64,000 nucleotides of DNA from Episyrphus balteatus (GCF_945859705.1 NC_079134.1:71218323-71282322), one strand, 5' to 3'. Shown: positions 1 to 11,947, counted from the stretch's first letter. Program-made: numbers and translations. The notes: generated by a model not told the origin, from the sequence alone.

Positions 1-883
1 AAAAAATTCTAGCTTCGACAATTTTTTACCCATTTTCGATTTTTTTACAGTTTCTGATAGAAGATAAATATACCTTTTTAACAATGTATAAAACATGTAA
101 CTCGGTTAAACCACTTAGAATTTATAAGATGTCAAAGTTCAAAAATTCAATTTTTTTTGTCATTTGCCCAACTTCGGCATCAATTTAAAGTATATGTTTT
201 CGAAACAACATGCTATTTAAAAAATATATTCTAAAACTATATCTATTTCCCAATTGATCGAGGTATTTTTTATGAAAATCACTTCAAAATTGGCTTAGAA
301 AAAAATTTTTCGATTTCAACCCAGATACAGAAATTCGAACTTTTAGGTATAGAACAAAAATGTTGTTTCGGCGGCTATGTGAAGTTGGCACCCCCAAATG
401 CAAATTTTTTTTTCAAACCTATATGGTTCGATTGCCCAAGGTTAGCCCAGGATAGCCCAAGATTTTTTTTCGTTAGCCCACCCTTAGTTTTAAAATTATA
501 ACGGAATTATTTTTTTCCACCTCAAAAATCACAAAAATAAACTTTTTTTTATTCTGTGAAAAAATTGTAGGTTTTGCACTGTGGTTCGATTGCCCAACGT
601 TAGCCCAGGATAGCCCAACTTTTTTTTTCTTGATTGCACTGTTTTTTCAGAAGATACAACAAAAAACTTTTTTTCATATCAGAAACCGAAAAAATTAAAA
701 TGTTTTTTTCCTGTGAAAAAATCCTTAGTTTAAAACCGTGGTTTGTTTGCCCAACGTTAGCCCAGGATAGCCCAACTTTTATTTTTGCTATCGTAAGCTT
801 AGTTTAAAAATTATAGAAGAATTAGTTTTTATTCACCACACCAAAAAAAAAGTACGTATACAACCTCAGTGACCCTTTTTTTT

Positions 884-1865
884 GTTCAGTGTAAAATTTA
901 TCCTTTTTTCGTTTTTCCTCAATTAACCATTCTAATTCCAACTAATTACATCACTTTTTTTCGTTAGCCCACCCTCAGTTTAAAAGTTATAACAAAAAAC
1001 TTTTTTCAAAGTACCAACTTCTTAAAAATCAAACTTTTTTTTTTCAGTGTAAAATTTATCCTTTTTTCATTTTTCCTCAATTAACCATTCTAATTCCAAC
1101 TAATTACATAACTTTTTTTCGTTAGCCCACCCTCAGTTTAAAAGTTATAACAAAAAACTTTTTTCAAAGTACCAACTTCTTAAAAATCAAACATTTTTTT
1201 TTTCAGTGTAAAATGTATCCTTTTTTCATTTTTCCTCAATTAACCATTCTAATTCCAACTAATTACATCACTTTTTTTCGTTAGCCCACCCTCAGTTTAA
1301 AAGTTATAACAAAAAACTTTTTTCAAAGTACCAACTTCTTAAAACTTTAAATTTGTTTTTTCAGTGTAAAATTTATCCTTTTTTCATTTTTCCTCAATTA
1401 ACCATTCTAGTTCCAACTAATTACATCACTTTTTTTCGTTAGCCTACTCTTAGTTTAAAAGTTATAACAAAAAAACTTTTTTCAAAGTACCAACTTCTTA
1501 AAAATCAAAATTTGTTTTTTTCAGTGTAAAATTTATCCTTTTTTCATTTTTCCTCAATCAACCATTCTAACTCCAACGAATAACATCACTTTTTTTCGTT
1601 AGCCCCCCTCAGTTTAAAAGTTATAACAAAAAACTTTTTTCAAAGTACCAACTTCTTAAAATCAAAATTTGTTTTTTTCAGTGTAAAATTTATCCTTTTT
1701 TAATTTTTCTTCAATTAACTATTCTAATTACAACTAATTACATCACTTTTTTTCGTTAGCCCACCCTCAATTTAAAAGTTATAAAAAAAACTTTTTTCAA
1801 ATCACCAACTTCTTAAAATCAAAATTTGTTTTTTTCAGTGTAAAATTTAGCCTTTTTTCATTTGT
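884..1865 (+). repeat. ~160-bp satellite array, forward orientation, about 6 units
   Basis: Unit landmarks TTCGTTAGCCCACC fall at about 959, 1118, 1277, 1435, 1595 and 1752, giving periods of 157-160 bases. Each unit carries AGTTTAAAAGTTATAAC, a run of A and T, and CAGTGTAAAATTTATCC. It ends in a head-to-head junction at about 1866, where the reverse complement begins. Confidence 0.9.
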
Positions 1866-2345
1866 AATTGATGTAGGTAATTAGTTGGAATCAGAATGGT
1901 TAATTGAGGAAAAATGAAAAAAGGATAAATTTTACTCTGAAAAAAACAAATTTTGATTTTTAAGAAGTTGGTACTTTGAAAAAAGTTTTTTGTTATAACT
2001 TTTAAACTGAGGGTGGGCTAACGAAAAAAAGTGATGTGATTAGTTGGAATTAGAATGGTTAATTGAGGAAAAATGAAAAAAGGATAAATTTTACACTGAA
2101 AAAAACAAATTTTGATTTTTAAGAAGTTGGTATTTTGAAAAAAGTTTTTTGTTATAACTTTTAAACTAAGTATGGGCTAACGAAAAAAAGTGATGTAATT
2201 TGTTGGAATTAGAATGATTAATTGAGGAAAAATAAAAAAAGGATAAATTTTACACTGAAAAAAACAAATTTTGATTTTTAAGAAGTTGGTACTTTGAAAA
2301 AAGTTTTTGGTTATAACTTTTAAACTGAGGGTGGGCTAACGAAAT
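1866..2345 (-). repeat. ~160-bp satellite array, reverse orientation, about 3 units
   Basis: The sequence from 1866 is the reverse complement of the preceding array (GGATAAATTTTACACTGAAA, GAGGGTGGGCTAACGAAA). With the forward array it makes an almost loopless palindrome around 1866. It ends at about 2345 in the unique-looking spacer. Confidence 0.88.
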
Positions 2346-3325
2346 AAATTGCACGACTGGGGTCGCACGTACTTGCTCTTATGGTAAAAGTTACTCTAAT
2401 GTTAAAGTTTTCAATTGAACAAAATAAGGGAAAAATTAAAATTTGATATTTTCACTGAATTTCGTTAGTGGTGCAAAAAAATAAAATCTATTTTTATAAA
2501 TAATTAAATACCGTTTTAAATGCTCTTTTACAAAAAACTAAGTCTGCCATTTTATTTCTAGTATAAAAAGGAATTTTTAGAAAAAAAATTTCGAAAATCG
2601 TTAGAGCCGTTTTTTAAAAAATTAATTTTTTATATATTAAGATTTCCTAACATTTGTCAAAAAGAAAATTGATATGCAATTTTGAATAAATAATTAATTT
2701 ACACATAAAAACGAAATTTCAAAATTTTTCACCAACCCGTTTCCAAAAAATTGATTTTTCAAAAAAAAATTTTGAAATATTTTTTAAAAATCCAAAAATG
2801 TGTTTTTTGAAAAATTAAAAATTTTTTTAAATAATGATTGTTTAAACGTTTCTGTATTAAAAATTTGGTCGAAATCTGTTATGTCGTTTATGAGAAATTC
2901 ATAAATCCAAAAAACCGTTCTATGGCAGGTACCGTTAATAACGGTACAAAAAATATTTTTTGTATTATCAAAGGCGTCTCTTATCAATAACAGTAAGCAT
3001 AAAAATTTTAATCAAAATCGTTAGAGCCGTTTTTGAAATAAATCAACTTTTCTGTTTCCGTTATATGACAGGTACCGTTAGTTTTGGTCCTAAAAAAAAA
3101 AATTCAATTTCTCCTCTAGAGAATCACCCAAAACTGTTAACTACCAAGTTTGAAGAAAATCGCTTCAGTAGTTTAGGCTGTAGCTCGAGGTTCTTACAGA
3201 CAGACAGACAGAATTGCCGGACCCACTTTTTTGGCATTCTCCCCCATCGTAATGTCATGTAAAATTGTTATCTCGAGTTCGATTTTTTTACGAATCCTTA
3301 ACTTGCCCTATACCTAGTACCTATA
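2346..3325. repeat. AT-rich spacer of the foldback element
   Basis: About 1 kb without a gene. It holds GGCAGGTACCGTTA and GACAGGTACCGTTAG motifs, a CAGACAGACAG tract near 3200, and a tail with ATCTCGAGTTCGATTTTTTT. The same tail recurs at 18340-18570, and a TATGTCAGGCACCG motif at 12422-12440, so this spacer appears to belong to a dispersed family. Confidence 0.6.
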
Positions 3326-5010
3326 TCGCAAGTAAAAAAGTGATATAATTAGTTGGAATTAGAATGGTTAATTGAGGAAAAATGAAAAAAGGATAAATTT
3401 TACACTGAAAAAAAAAATGTTTGATTTTTAAGAAGTTGGTACTTTGAAAAAAGTTTTTTGTTATAACTTTTAAACTGAGGGTGGGCTAACGAAAAAAAGT
3501 GATGTAATTAGTTGGAATTAGAATGGTTAATTGAGGAAAAATGAAAAAAGGATAAATTTTACACTGAAAAAAAAAAAACAAATTTTGATTTTTAGAAGGT
3601 TGGTATTTTGAAAAAAGTTTTTTGTTATAACTTTTAAACTGAGGGTGGGCTAACGAAAAAAAGTTATGTAATTAGTTGGAATTAGAATGGTTAATTGAGG
3701 AAAAATGAAAAAAGGATAAATTTTACACTGAAAAAAAAAAATGTTTGATTTTTAAGAAGTTGGTACTTTGAAAAAAGTTTTTTGTTATAACTTTTAAACT
3801 GAGGGTGGGCTAACGAAAAAAAGTGATATAATTAGTTGGAATTAGAATGGTTAATTGAGGAAAAATGAAAAAAGGATAAATTTTACACTGACAAAAAAAT
3901 GTTTGATTTTTAAGAAGTTGGTACTTTGAAAAAAGTTTTTTGTTATAACTTTTAAACTGAGGGTGGGCTAACGAAAAAAAGTGATGTAATTAGTTGGAAT
4001 TAGAATGGTTAATTGAGGAAAAATGAAAAAAGGATAAATTTTACACTGAAAAAAAATGTTTGATTTTTAAGAAGTTGGTACTTTGAAAAAAGTTTTTTGT
4101 TATAACTTTTAAACTGAGGGTGGGCTAACGAAAAAAAGTGATGTAATTAGTTGAAATTAGAATGGTTAATTGAGGAAAAATGAAAAAAAGGATAAATTTT
4201 ACACTGAAAAAAAAATGTTTGATTTTTAAGAAGTTGGTACCTACTTTGAAAAAAGTTTTTTGTTATAACTTTTAAACTGAGGGTGGGCTAACGAAAAAAA
4301 GTGATATAATTAGTTGGAATTAGAATGGTTAATTGAGGAAAAATGAAAAAAGGATAAATTTTACACTGACAAAAAAATGTTTGATTTTTAAGAAGTTGGT
4401 ACTTTGAAAAAAGTTTTTTGTTATAACTTTTAAACTGAGGGTGGGCTAACGAAAAAAAGTGATATAATTAGTTGGAATTTGAATGGTTAATTGAGGAAAA
4501 ATGAAAAAAGGATAAATTTTACACTGAAAAAAAAAAATGTTTGATTTTTAAGAAGTTGGTACTTTGAAAAAAGTTTTTTGTTATAACTTTTAAACTGAGG
4601 GTGGGCTAACGAAAAAAAGTTATGTAATTAGTTGGAATTAGAATGGTTAATTGAGGAAAAATGAAAAAAGGATAAATTTTACACTGAAAAAAAAAATGTT
4701 TGATTTTGAAGAAGTTGGTACTTTGAAAAAAGTTTTTTGTTATAACTTTTAAACTGAGGGTGGGCTAACGAAAAAAAGTGATGTAATTAGTTGGAATTAG
4801 AATGGTTAATTGAGGAAAAATGAAAAAAGGATAAATTTTACACTGAAAAAAAAAATGTTTGATTTTTAAGAAGTTGGTACTTTGAAAAAAGTTTTTTGTT
4901 ATAACTTTTAAACTGAGGGTGGGCTAACGAAAAAAAGTGATGTAATTAGTTGGAATTAGAATGGTTAATTGAGGAAAAACGAAAAAAGGATAAATTTTAC
5001 ACTGAAAAAA
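3326..5010 (-). repeat. ~160-bp satellite array, reverse orientation, about 10.5 units
   Basis: The landmark GAAAAAAAGT follows GGGCTAAC at about 3491, 3655, 3815, 3973, 4130, 4293, 4451, 4611, 4770 and 4929, giving periods of 157-164. Most length variation lies in the A run after TTTTACACTGA. The units look nearly identical to each other, which suggests recent expansion or homogenisation. Confidence 0.92.
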
Positions 5011-5730
5011 AAAGGGTCACTGAGGTTGTATACGTACTTTTTTTTTGGTGTGGTGAATAAAAACTAATTCTTCTATAATTTTTAAACTAAGCTTACGATA
5101 GCAAAAATAAAAGTTGGGCTATCCTGGGCTAACCTTGGGCAAACAAACCACGGTTTTAAACTAAGGATTTTTTCACAGGAAAAAAAATTTTAATTTTTTC
5201 GGTTTCTGATATGAAAAAAAGTTTTTTGTTGTATCTTCTGAAAAAACAGTGCAATCAAGAAAAAAAAAGTTGGGCTATCCTGGGCTAACGTTGGGCAATC
5301 GAACCACAGTGCAAAACCAACAATTTTTTCACAGAATAAAAAAAAGTTTATTTTTGTAATTTTTGAGGTGAAAAAAATAATTCCGTTATAATTTTAAAAC
5401 TAAGGGTGGGCTAACGAAAAAAAATCTTGGGCTATCCTGGGCTAACCTTGGGCAATCGAACCATATAGGTTTGAAAAAAAAAATTTGCATTTGGGGGTGC
5501 CAACTTCACATAGCCTGTTTCGGCACGTAGTATGATAAGTTGGGCGCCAGGATTTGATGAAGGGTTTTTGTAAAGGAGCTCAATACAAACATTTTTTTCT
5601 TTGGGAGGGGGGTCTATCTCCCCCCGTTTAAGTGGGAGGGGCATTTTTCAAAAAAAAAATTATCAAAATAAAAAAAATTATTAAAAAAATCGAAAATGGG
5701 TAAAAAATTGTCGAAGCTAGAATTTTTTCA

Positions 5731-6690
5731 ATGGGTGAAGGTCCAAAAAACCGTTTTTTGCCCGTAACTCCAGATTTTGGGGGTGTTAGGGGATTTTCAA
5801 ATACCGTTTCGTATTCAGTGCGACTAGCTCTACAAAACCTGATAGGTCTCCGCCCGCGTATATTTTGAGTGTTACACCGTGTTTTTAATTCACAAGCTCT
5901 TAGAAAATTGATTTGTGAAATTAAACTATGTTGAAATTCATAAGCTCTATCCGGAAAAACGAAAAGACGTGTTTGATGTATTAAAATATCGGCGAGTATA
6001 GTACGCTAGGCCTCAAAAAGGAGTTTTTGTCAGAAAGCCGATGAAAGTGGTTTTGTAGTAATGAATAGGACAAGTAGTGTCATATTTTGCAATTAAAATA
6101 TTCACATTAAAGATATAATAAATCATTTCTGGGGGTCCTAAATAATTCTGATTTAGTTATTTCATTGAATTCATAAATACAATTGACTCTGAATTGTTGT
6201 TTGTTAAATAAACTCAATCAATCAACATAAAAAAAACATGATTGTTTCATATTTTTTATAATACGCCTTTCAGTTGATTATGATTAACGTTTGCATTTAT
6301 TGTCTGACATGAAATTTTTACTTCTATTAGCCTGATATTTTAAAGAAGGCCTACAAAAATTCAAAATTAAAAAAAAATTTCCAAGTAGGTCTTCAAGATA
6401 TTTAAACGACATTTGTAAAACTAGAATAAGTAAACACTTTTCTTGAGTAAATTAACTAGTCCCAAAGAGGAATGGTATTAAAAAAATTTAGCTAAAAGCT
6501 AATAAAGAAGTGATAAATATGTTAGCAAACATCTCCATACCATAAACGATTCACTGCCGTTTCTACAAGTACCAGATTTTTTATAGGATTTATTGGTATT
6601 CTTTTATATTTCTTCAAATTTTGACAGATCCATCTCAGCAGTACACTTCGTCTTACGTCCATATGAGTAATGGAAAAAGAAAAACAGCAG
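5731..6690. other. No gene; possible LINE 3' tail at 6090-6230
   Basis: AT-rich sequence with no convincing reading frame. The stretch near 6200 ends in AAATAAACTCAATCAATCAA, a short tandem tail of the kind seen at CR1/L2-type LINE 3' ends. Nothing else was recognised. Confidence 0.35.
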
Positions 6691-6699
6691 TGAATCGTT

Positions 6700-7015
6700 A
6701 ATGGAATGGGGGTGGTCCACCGTTAAATAGACGGTTTATCTTCAATAAAGGTAACGACCTTAAGCACATCTCGGTCTTTTTGAGAGAATTTTTGCTCAAA
6801 AGCTTTCAAAACCAGATTCAAATGCAACCCAGTCACTTGATTTGGATGCTATTGAGCATCTTTGAGACTATTTGGTGAGAAAAATTAGGAAGCAATCTAA
6901 GGATAAGCTGAAACGAGTCTTATAGAAAGACTGGATAAGATTCGGTCCAAATGTTACAAAAAAACTAGAAGTGAAACAAAGTAAGGGGTGTATACTTATT
7001 TTTGTGACTGAGTAT
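6700..7015 (+). pseudogene. Tc1/mariner-like transposase C-terminal relic
   Basis: Conceptual translation contains NDLKHIS, matching the conserved NDPKHTS block of Tc1-like DDE transposases. After a frameshift it gives DAIEHL followed by a stop where the family has W, then DYLVRKIRKQ, matching the DLNPIEHLWDELKR block that carries the third catalytic acid. A block with GGGGTGTATACTTATTTTTG and CTGAGTATA follows, resembling a Tc1-type inverted-repeat end. At least one frameshift and several stops are present, so it cannot make protein. The N-terminal half and the other end were not found. Confidence 0.7.
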
Positions 7016-7334
7016 AATTTACAATTATTGTAGAATATAAAAATCTACAAAAAAGCATTATTAAAATTTTCGTATCTCGTCGGATAGCCGAGTTATTGTC
7101 GAAAAATCTTCTTTGTGACTTTTTGTCAAATGGCGGAAAACAATCATATGAAATCTTGGTCGAAAACTTGAAGATAAGATTTTCTAAGCACCCCTACGTC
7201 ATATCAAAAATTTAGCTTTTTCGGTTCATTTGCATTTTCAAATGTATGTATATTAGGATTATATTGATTGGACTATAACAGATGATTTATGAAACGGACA
7301 CTTACTATATGTTTGTAGCATACATTACCTATCT

Positions 7335-7740
7335 TTTAGTAAGAGCTTATGAATTGATTTTTCTACAATTCATAATTCAATCAAAGTCCCTGAGAGCTTC
7401 TGAATTGAATCTTTTCACAATTCCCAAGTCAGAAAGAGCTTATGAATTAAAATTTTGTCTAATTTACAATTACAAACTAGCTTGTGAATTAAATTTTTGT
7501 TTAATTCATAATTCAAAACTAGCTTGTGAATTAAAAATTTGTTGAATTCATAATTCAAAGCTAGCTTATGAATTGAATTTTTGTTCAATTCTTAATTGAA
7601 AACTAGCTTACGAGTTAAATTTTGGTTTAATTCAAGATTCAAAACTAGCTTGCGAATTAGATTTGTTTTTAAATCATTGATTTCTTAGAGCTTGGGAATT
7701 GATTTTTTTTAATTCACAAGCCCCTTATTGACTCTTGAAT
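7335..7740. repeat. 42-bp minisatellite
   Basis: The motif AACTAGCTTGTGAATTAAAT recurs with period 42 at about 7481, 7523, 7565, 7607 and 7649, with more diverged units on both sides. Because 42 is divisible by three, one forward frame stays open across the units (LACELNFCLIHNSK type) from 7282 to 7545. Degenerate relatives of the motif lie at 5890-5960. Confidence 0.85.
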
Positions 7741-9133
7741 TAAATCAAAGCTTAAGCTAGGAAATAGCTTAACCTTTTGCAACCCTGCTTCCTTCTATAT
7801 GAAAATAAAAATCTTTATTTTATATTTTTTCCCTACGTTTCGTCGTAATTTCTCGACTTCTGGTGTGTTTTTTTGTTTACCTATATAGATTTTGTGCAAA
7901 AAAAAGACATCGGGATTTTTGAAATCCGTCCAAATGTTTGGCACCACTGTACGTATACTTTGGCAGCTTTCTGTCAAAAATGTGCCGTGCTCATGTTTTT
8001 TATCTAACTCCGTAGTGGTATGATCATTATATCCATGATGGATTCAAACATTTTTTTTTTCACAAAAAAACAACACTAATCGTGTGGCCATTGCATCCAT
8101 GTTGGATTCCAAAAATTTTTTTTTAACAAAAAACCAAAAATCATTTGTATATTCTTAGCTTCATTTTAAGAGCATGACCATCAACATTAGTTGCGTCGTT
8201 CTTTTGTTATAAGCGTTTGAAGGTAGCCATATTGATTTTTTTTTCTATTTTTTTTAAATCAAACGTGGAAACTTTTTTATTTTTATTTCTAATTTTTCTA
8301 AAAAACTTTGATAATTTTATGTATATATTTGTTCAACAATCTTATCAGGATCCATTTAAGACTTTTATCTGAAAAGTTCATTGCGTATATCTCGAAATAT
8401 TAACATTTCAATACAATGTCAAACAAATTTTTACTTATTTTTTTCTATGAGAGCTTTTTTCAAAATTCATTTTCTCCACTTTTTATTGTTATTATTTCAG
8501 ATATTTTTGTATGAACACAACAAATAAAATACCTTGGCACTACTGTTTTTATCGAGAGAAAGTAAAATCTTAATAATTATCTGGATTTTTCAAAAATCTA
8601 TACAGATAAAGTTTTTGTTGTTTTTAACACGTAAATTGTTTTGATTTCAAAAATCTCGATGCATGCCGTTTTTTTTGCACAAAATCTATATAGATAAACA
8701 AAAAAACACACCTATTATATTGACATTACAAAAATTGTTTAAACGTACATGAAAATAATATTTTGTTACATTTATTAATTGATAGATGATTGATAATTAA
8801 AAAATTTTGAATTTTCTTAAATAAAAATATAAATTATTGACATTATTTTATGACAGTGCCAAAAGGCGTTCACAATTGAGATTTTTTTTTCGAAGAAAAA
8901 ACTGGTTTCCTGGTGTCCGAGTGATTGAAAAGGTGTTAAATGGACATTAAAGTGTCCCAAATGTAACCCTGGTGACGAGGAATTCCATTTTTACGCAGGA
9001 TTGGACTTTATGAAAGCTTAATTGTTACTTGGGGAACATTAAAATAAAAATAAATGACAAAATTAAATAAATATTATGTAAAAATAATTCTGTGAAAATC
9101 TAAACCACTCACAGTTCATATACTTTTTTTTAG
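7741..9133. other. AT-rich intron, no gene; small repeat scraps
   Basis: A ~60-bp direct duplication (CATCCATGTTGGATTC type) lies at about 8026-8145. A Tc1-like end (minus strand TACAGTGGTGCCAAACATTT) lies near 7925-7960, and CACAAAATCTATATAG occurs near 7890 and again near 8680. At 9001-9034, TATGAAAGC and AATTGTTACTTGG form the end of the CCCAAGTAAC MITE family seen at 45219 and 58163. Confidence 0.5.
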
Positions 9134-9319
9134 GTAGCGTGGATTAAATCTGATTCAAAAGCAATACTTGGGATACATACACACATGGTCTCTCTGAATC
9201 CAAGATTATCCGTAACCCATAATGGACACAATACATGGAAGCTTTTAATAACTCACGTTCAGTTAAACGATTCCGGTAGTTATATGTGTCAATTGAATAC
9301 AGATCCCATGAAGAGTTTG
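9134..9319 (+). CDS. Internal exon of a DIP-family Ig cell-surface protein
   Basis: A 186-base, 62-codon exon with no stop. It is preceded by the acceptor TACTTTTTTTTAG and followed by the donor GTAAGT at 9320. The peptide opens VAWIKSDSKAIL, with the strand-C tryptophan, and ends with DSGSYMC (residues 46-52) then QLNTDPMKSL. DxGxYxC is the strand-F motif of V-set Ig domains, and the CQxNTDPMK tail is characteristic of the first Ig domain of insect Dpr-interacting proteins, which pair with Dpr proteins at the neuronal surface during wiring and synapse choice. The exon would encode the C-terminal half of Ig1. The upstream exon lies outside the window, and no Ig2 exon was recognised in the following 54 kb, implying a very long intron or a missed exon. 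The paralogue is not assigned. Confidence 0.87.
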
Positions 9320-9381
9320 GTAAGTAGCTTTGTAAAACCTGCTCAAAAGAACTTTTATGAAACTTCTCCAGTTTCACAATA

Positions 9382-10257
9382 CAGGGTGAATCAGGAAGAA
9401 TGTGCCAAAAAGCTAGAGCGCGGTAGTTGGGTCAAGACAAGCAAAAACCGGAAAGGAGGAAGGGGGAAGTCTATTCCCCCGTTTAGCCAGGAATGGCAAT
9501 TTTGTAAAACAAATCGACTTATTTTGGAAAAAATATTATTAAATTCAACGATTACACCTTCAATAACGTGCTTACCTTTTGTAAATCCAAGAACCTCATC
9601 TTTTATCTTTTTTTTTATATAAAGTTGCTTATTTTGAAAAATTCGTTTTCAAAATAGAAATTTTGAAAAATGAAAAAAAAATTTTACAACCAATTTTATT
9701 TTTTTACTTTGTTATTAAGTTTTACTTATGAAACATTGAACTTTCTTAACGCTCTTACAGCTCATTTTTGAATCCTGAGAGCGAAAAAAGTAAGCATGTA
9801 CTTAATAACCTAACGTGTTTATATTGGATAATTTTTTTCTCAAAATTTATTTTGACAATTAATTTTGCAAAAACCGTTTCAAAAAACAGCTTTATTTAAA
9901 ACAAGATAAAAGATGGGGTTCTTAACCTTACAAAAAGGTATATTTCGTTATTGTTGGCAGGGGCGTACACACCATTGGGGCAAGCGGGGCGGTGCCCCGG
10001 GGCCGCCGTCACGCCCCAGGGCCCCGAATGGAGACAATGCAGAGAAGGTAACTTTTTATACATGAACGAAGCAAAAAGGTAAGATGTTTCACATGAATCA
10101 CTTCGGACACAAATCAACGTACGCCACTGATTGTTAGTGTAACCATTGTTTTTTTATCGAATGGGAAATAACTCCCTCCCATGCGATTTTTTCTTCTTTC
10201 GACCCAAACTACGCGCTCTATACTAGTTTTTTGGCACATTCCTTCAGAATAACCCTA
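9382..10257. mobile_element. Foldback MITE family B, copy 1 (TA target)
   Basis: It starts CAGGGTGAATCAGGAAGAAT after TA and ends in the inverted match ATTCCTTCAGAATAACCCTA before TA. GTGCCAAAAAGCTAGAGCGC on the left pairs with GCGCTCTATACTAG and TTGGCAC on the right. A 172-bp hAT MITE sits inside. It starts about 60 bases after the DIP exon donor. A TA duplication and CAGGGTG ends suggest a Tc1/mariner-type non-autonomous element. The second copy is at 16919-18291. Confidence 0.75.
9958..10129. mobile_element. 172-bp hAT MITE
   Basis: Ends are CAGGGGCGTAC and GTACGCCACTG. The flanking 8-mers ATTGTTGG (9950-9957) and ATTGTTAG (10130-10137) differ at one base, fitting an 8-bp hAT duplication. 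The left half is GC-rich (GGGGCAAGCGGGGCGG). Confidence 0.85.
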
Positions 10258-10773
10258 TATAATAGAATCAATATATAATGCATTCCTTTCATTAAATCAA
10301 TATTAAATGAAAAATTGTTGAAAAAATGTTTTGTAATAATTAAAAAAAAACTTACAATTTAAAGTTTTTTTTATTTTAATTTCGATTTGAAAACATTATT
10401 TTGTATAATTAACTCAATTGAAGAATTTTAGGAAACTATTGATAGTAAAATGAACGACTAACTTACACGACCCGCACAAACTTCCACGAACTTACACTTC
10501 AAGTAGGGTTGCCAACTTTTTTAAGAAGGAATAGACTATATTTGATTTCAGAGACGAAAAAAAAGAGTACATTTGAAAAAAAAGAGTACCATTTATTTCA
10601 AGTCCTGAAAATGTATTTTTTTTGCTTCTTACAGTACATAACAATTTTTTGTTGTTTTTTAAAATATGTAACAACACATTATTGTTGTTAGCATGCAGTA
10701 CCGCCTTTGCCTATTATTTTTATATTTTATTTTATATAAGTTTGAAATCAATGTCGCTTTTGACTATATTATT

Positions 10774-11022
10774 GTGCCTGGCTAAACGGTGATTTTTCAA
10801 TCGCCTAAGCAGTGATTTTGCTGGCAAGAGGGATGAGGAATGAAGGGGGAAGATGCTCACGAAGGGAACTGAATTTTCTGAGGGTATTGCTAAATTGTTC
10901 CTCTTTTTGAAGTTTGTTCCTAGAAAATGTAAAAGTGGAACGTGATTGGGCACAACAGTGTGTAGCCACCTCATGTGATTTTTCAACGATTGAAAAATCA
11001 CTGTGTAGCCATAGCCAGGCAC
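10774..11022. mobile_element. 249-bp inverted-repeat MITE inside the hAT
   Basis: The left end GTGCCTGGCTAAACGG then TGATTTTTCAATCG pairs with CGATTGAAAAATCA and TAGCCAGGCAC on the right. The flanks ATATTATT and ATAATTAT are similar but do not form a clean duplication. No coding content. Confidence 0.7.
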
Positions 11023-11138
11023 ATAATTATTTATAGCCGTGTTTTATTGGTAACTCAGTACTTAGCTCAGTAAAATTTTACACGGTAAACAACAACAAAT
11101 GATTGCTAAGGATAAACAAAAGTTTTTTATTTAATGGT

Positions 11139-11480
11139 TTACAGAGAAAATTTTTTTCTTAACTTATACATTTTTGACCCTTCAACATTGAAGAATATCC
11201 TTTTGTGTCTGAGTTTTGCTTGGAAGATACCACAACACGACAACCGACTGAACAAGCTGTTACAAATATGTGTATCGTGTATGACTAAACGTTCAAATTC
11301 AAAATTCTTTAAGAGCTCATTTTTGATCAATTTCAACGAAGCCCTATTTCTCTCCTCTCGCCATTTCATATTCAAGACCGAAGATACTCTCTCAGTGAAT
11401 GCTGAAGTGGCAAGAACAGATAGAATATGGCTTACAATTTTTGCAGTTATCAATATAATTCATCGAAATAAAAATATATA
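11139..11480 (-). pseudogene. hAT transposase C-terminal (dimerisation) relic
   Basis: The minus-strand frame reads ATSAFTERVSSVLNMKWREE then RNRASLKLIKNELL. This fits the hAT C-terminal dimerisation region, whose consensus resembles SNAxVERxFSxMNxxWxxxRNR followed by LxKxEL. The frame is open for about 104 codons, but the catalytic core upstream is absent from this 1.4-kb element, so it is an internally deleted copy. It lies within the element bounded by TAGGGTTGCCAAC ends, which supports the superfamily call independently. Confidence 0.78.
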
Positions 11481-11947
11481 AGAAGGTTAACTCAATTTTA
11501 AATACCTTGATATTTTACAAGAAAAAATCTAATATTTTGAGGTCTTAAACAAAACAAAGTAAAATAGAGAACAAAATTAAAATTTTAGTAAAAAAAATTA
11601 AATTTTAAGTTTGACTAAACACAAAACAAATAGGTCGTACTAAAACAACGAAAAAAATTAAAGTGTTTTGTACTCTCTAAATTACAATTGTTAAAATTTG
11701 GAAATTATAAGGTCGAATATTTTAAGCCTCGTTTTTTTTCATTCAATTCTATCTTTAGAAATATGAAAGTTATCCACCAATTTGTAAACGTTATGATGCT
11801 TATGTTTATGTGGTGGTACACTCAGCCTTAATTAAAAAAAAGAGTATTTTGACTTACTCTATCAGAGTTATAGATTATAGAGTACACATACGTGAAATAG
11901 ATTACAATACTCTTTTTTAGAGTACGGTTGGCAACCCTAACTTCAAG

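Larger units (their letters stand above)
1..5730. mobile_element. Giant foldback (FB/Galileo-like) element
   Basis: The two ends are inverted copies: the start reads TCTAGCTTCGACAATTTTTT and its reverse complement ends near 5730. The best-matched arm stretches are about 376-960 and 4965-5505. Motifs such as TTAGCCCAGGATAGCCC on the left recur as GGGCTATCCTGGGCTAA on the right. Both arms run inward into arrays of the same ~160-bp unit, with a ~1-kb AT-rich spacer at 2346-3325. Left-arm sequence 50-370 has no match on the right, and the left end may lie before the window. No transposase was seen. Long inverted arms made of tandem repeats are known from Foldback and Galileo elements; that assignment is inference. 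No target duplication can be read because the left edge is uncertain. Confidence 0.7.
10504..11939. mobile_element. 1.4-kb hAT element with perfect 8-bp TSD
   Basis: Inverted ends TAGGGTTGCCAAC and GTTGGCAACCCTA are flanked by perfect ACTTCAAG copies at 10496-10503 and 11940-11947. It carries a transposase relic on the minus strand and a 249-bp MITE at 10774-11022. Subterminal AAAGAGTAC motifs occur at both ends. Confidence 0.93.

Noticed and set aside
3326..5010. Regular repeats that might suggest a CRISPR array
   Set aside because: Units are contiguous ~160-bp satellite copies without unique spacers, in insect-like DNA, with no cas genes.
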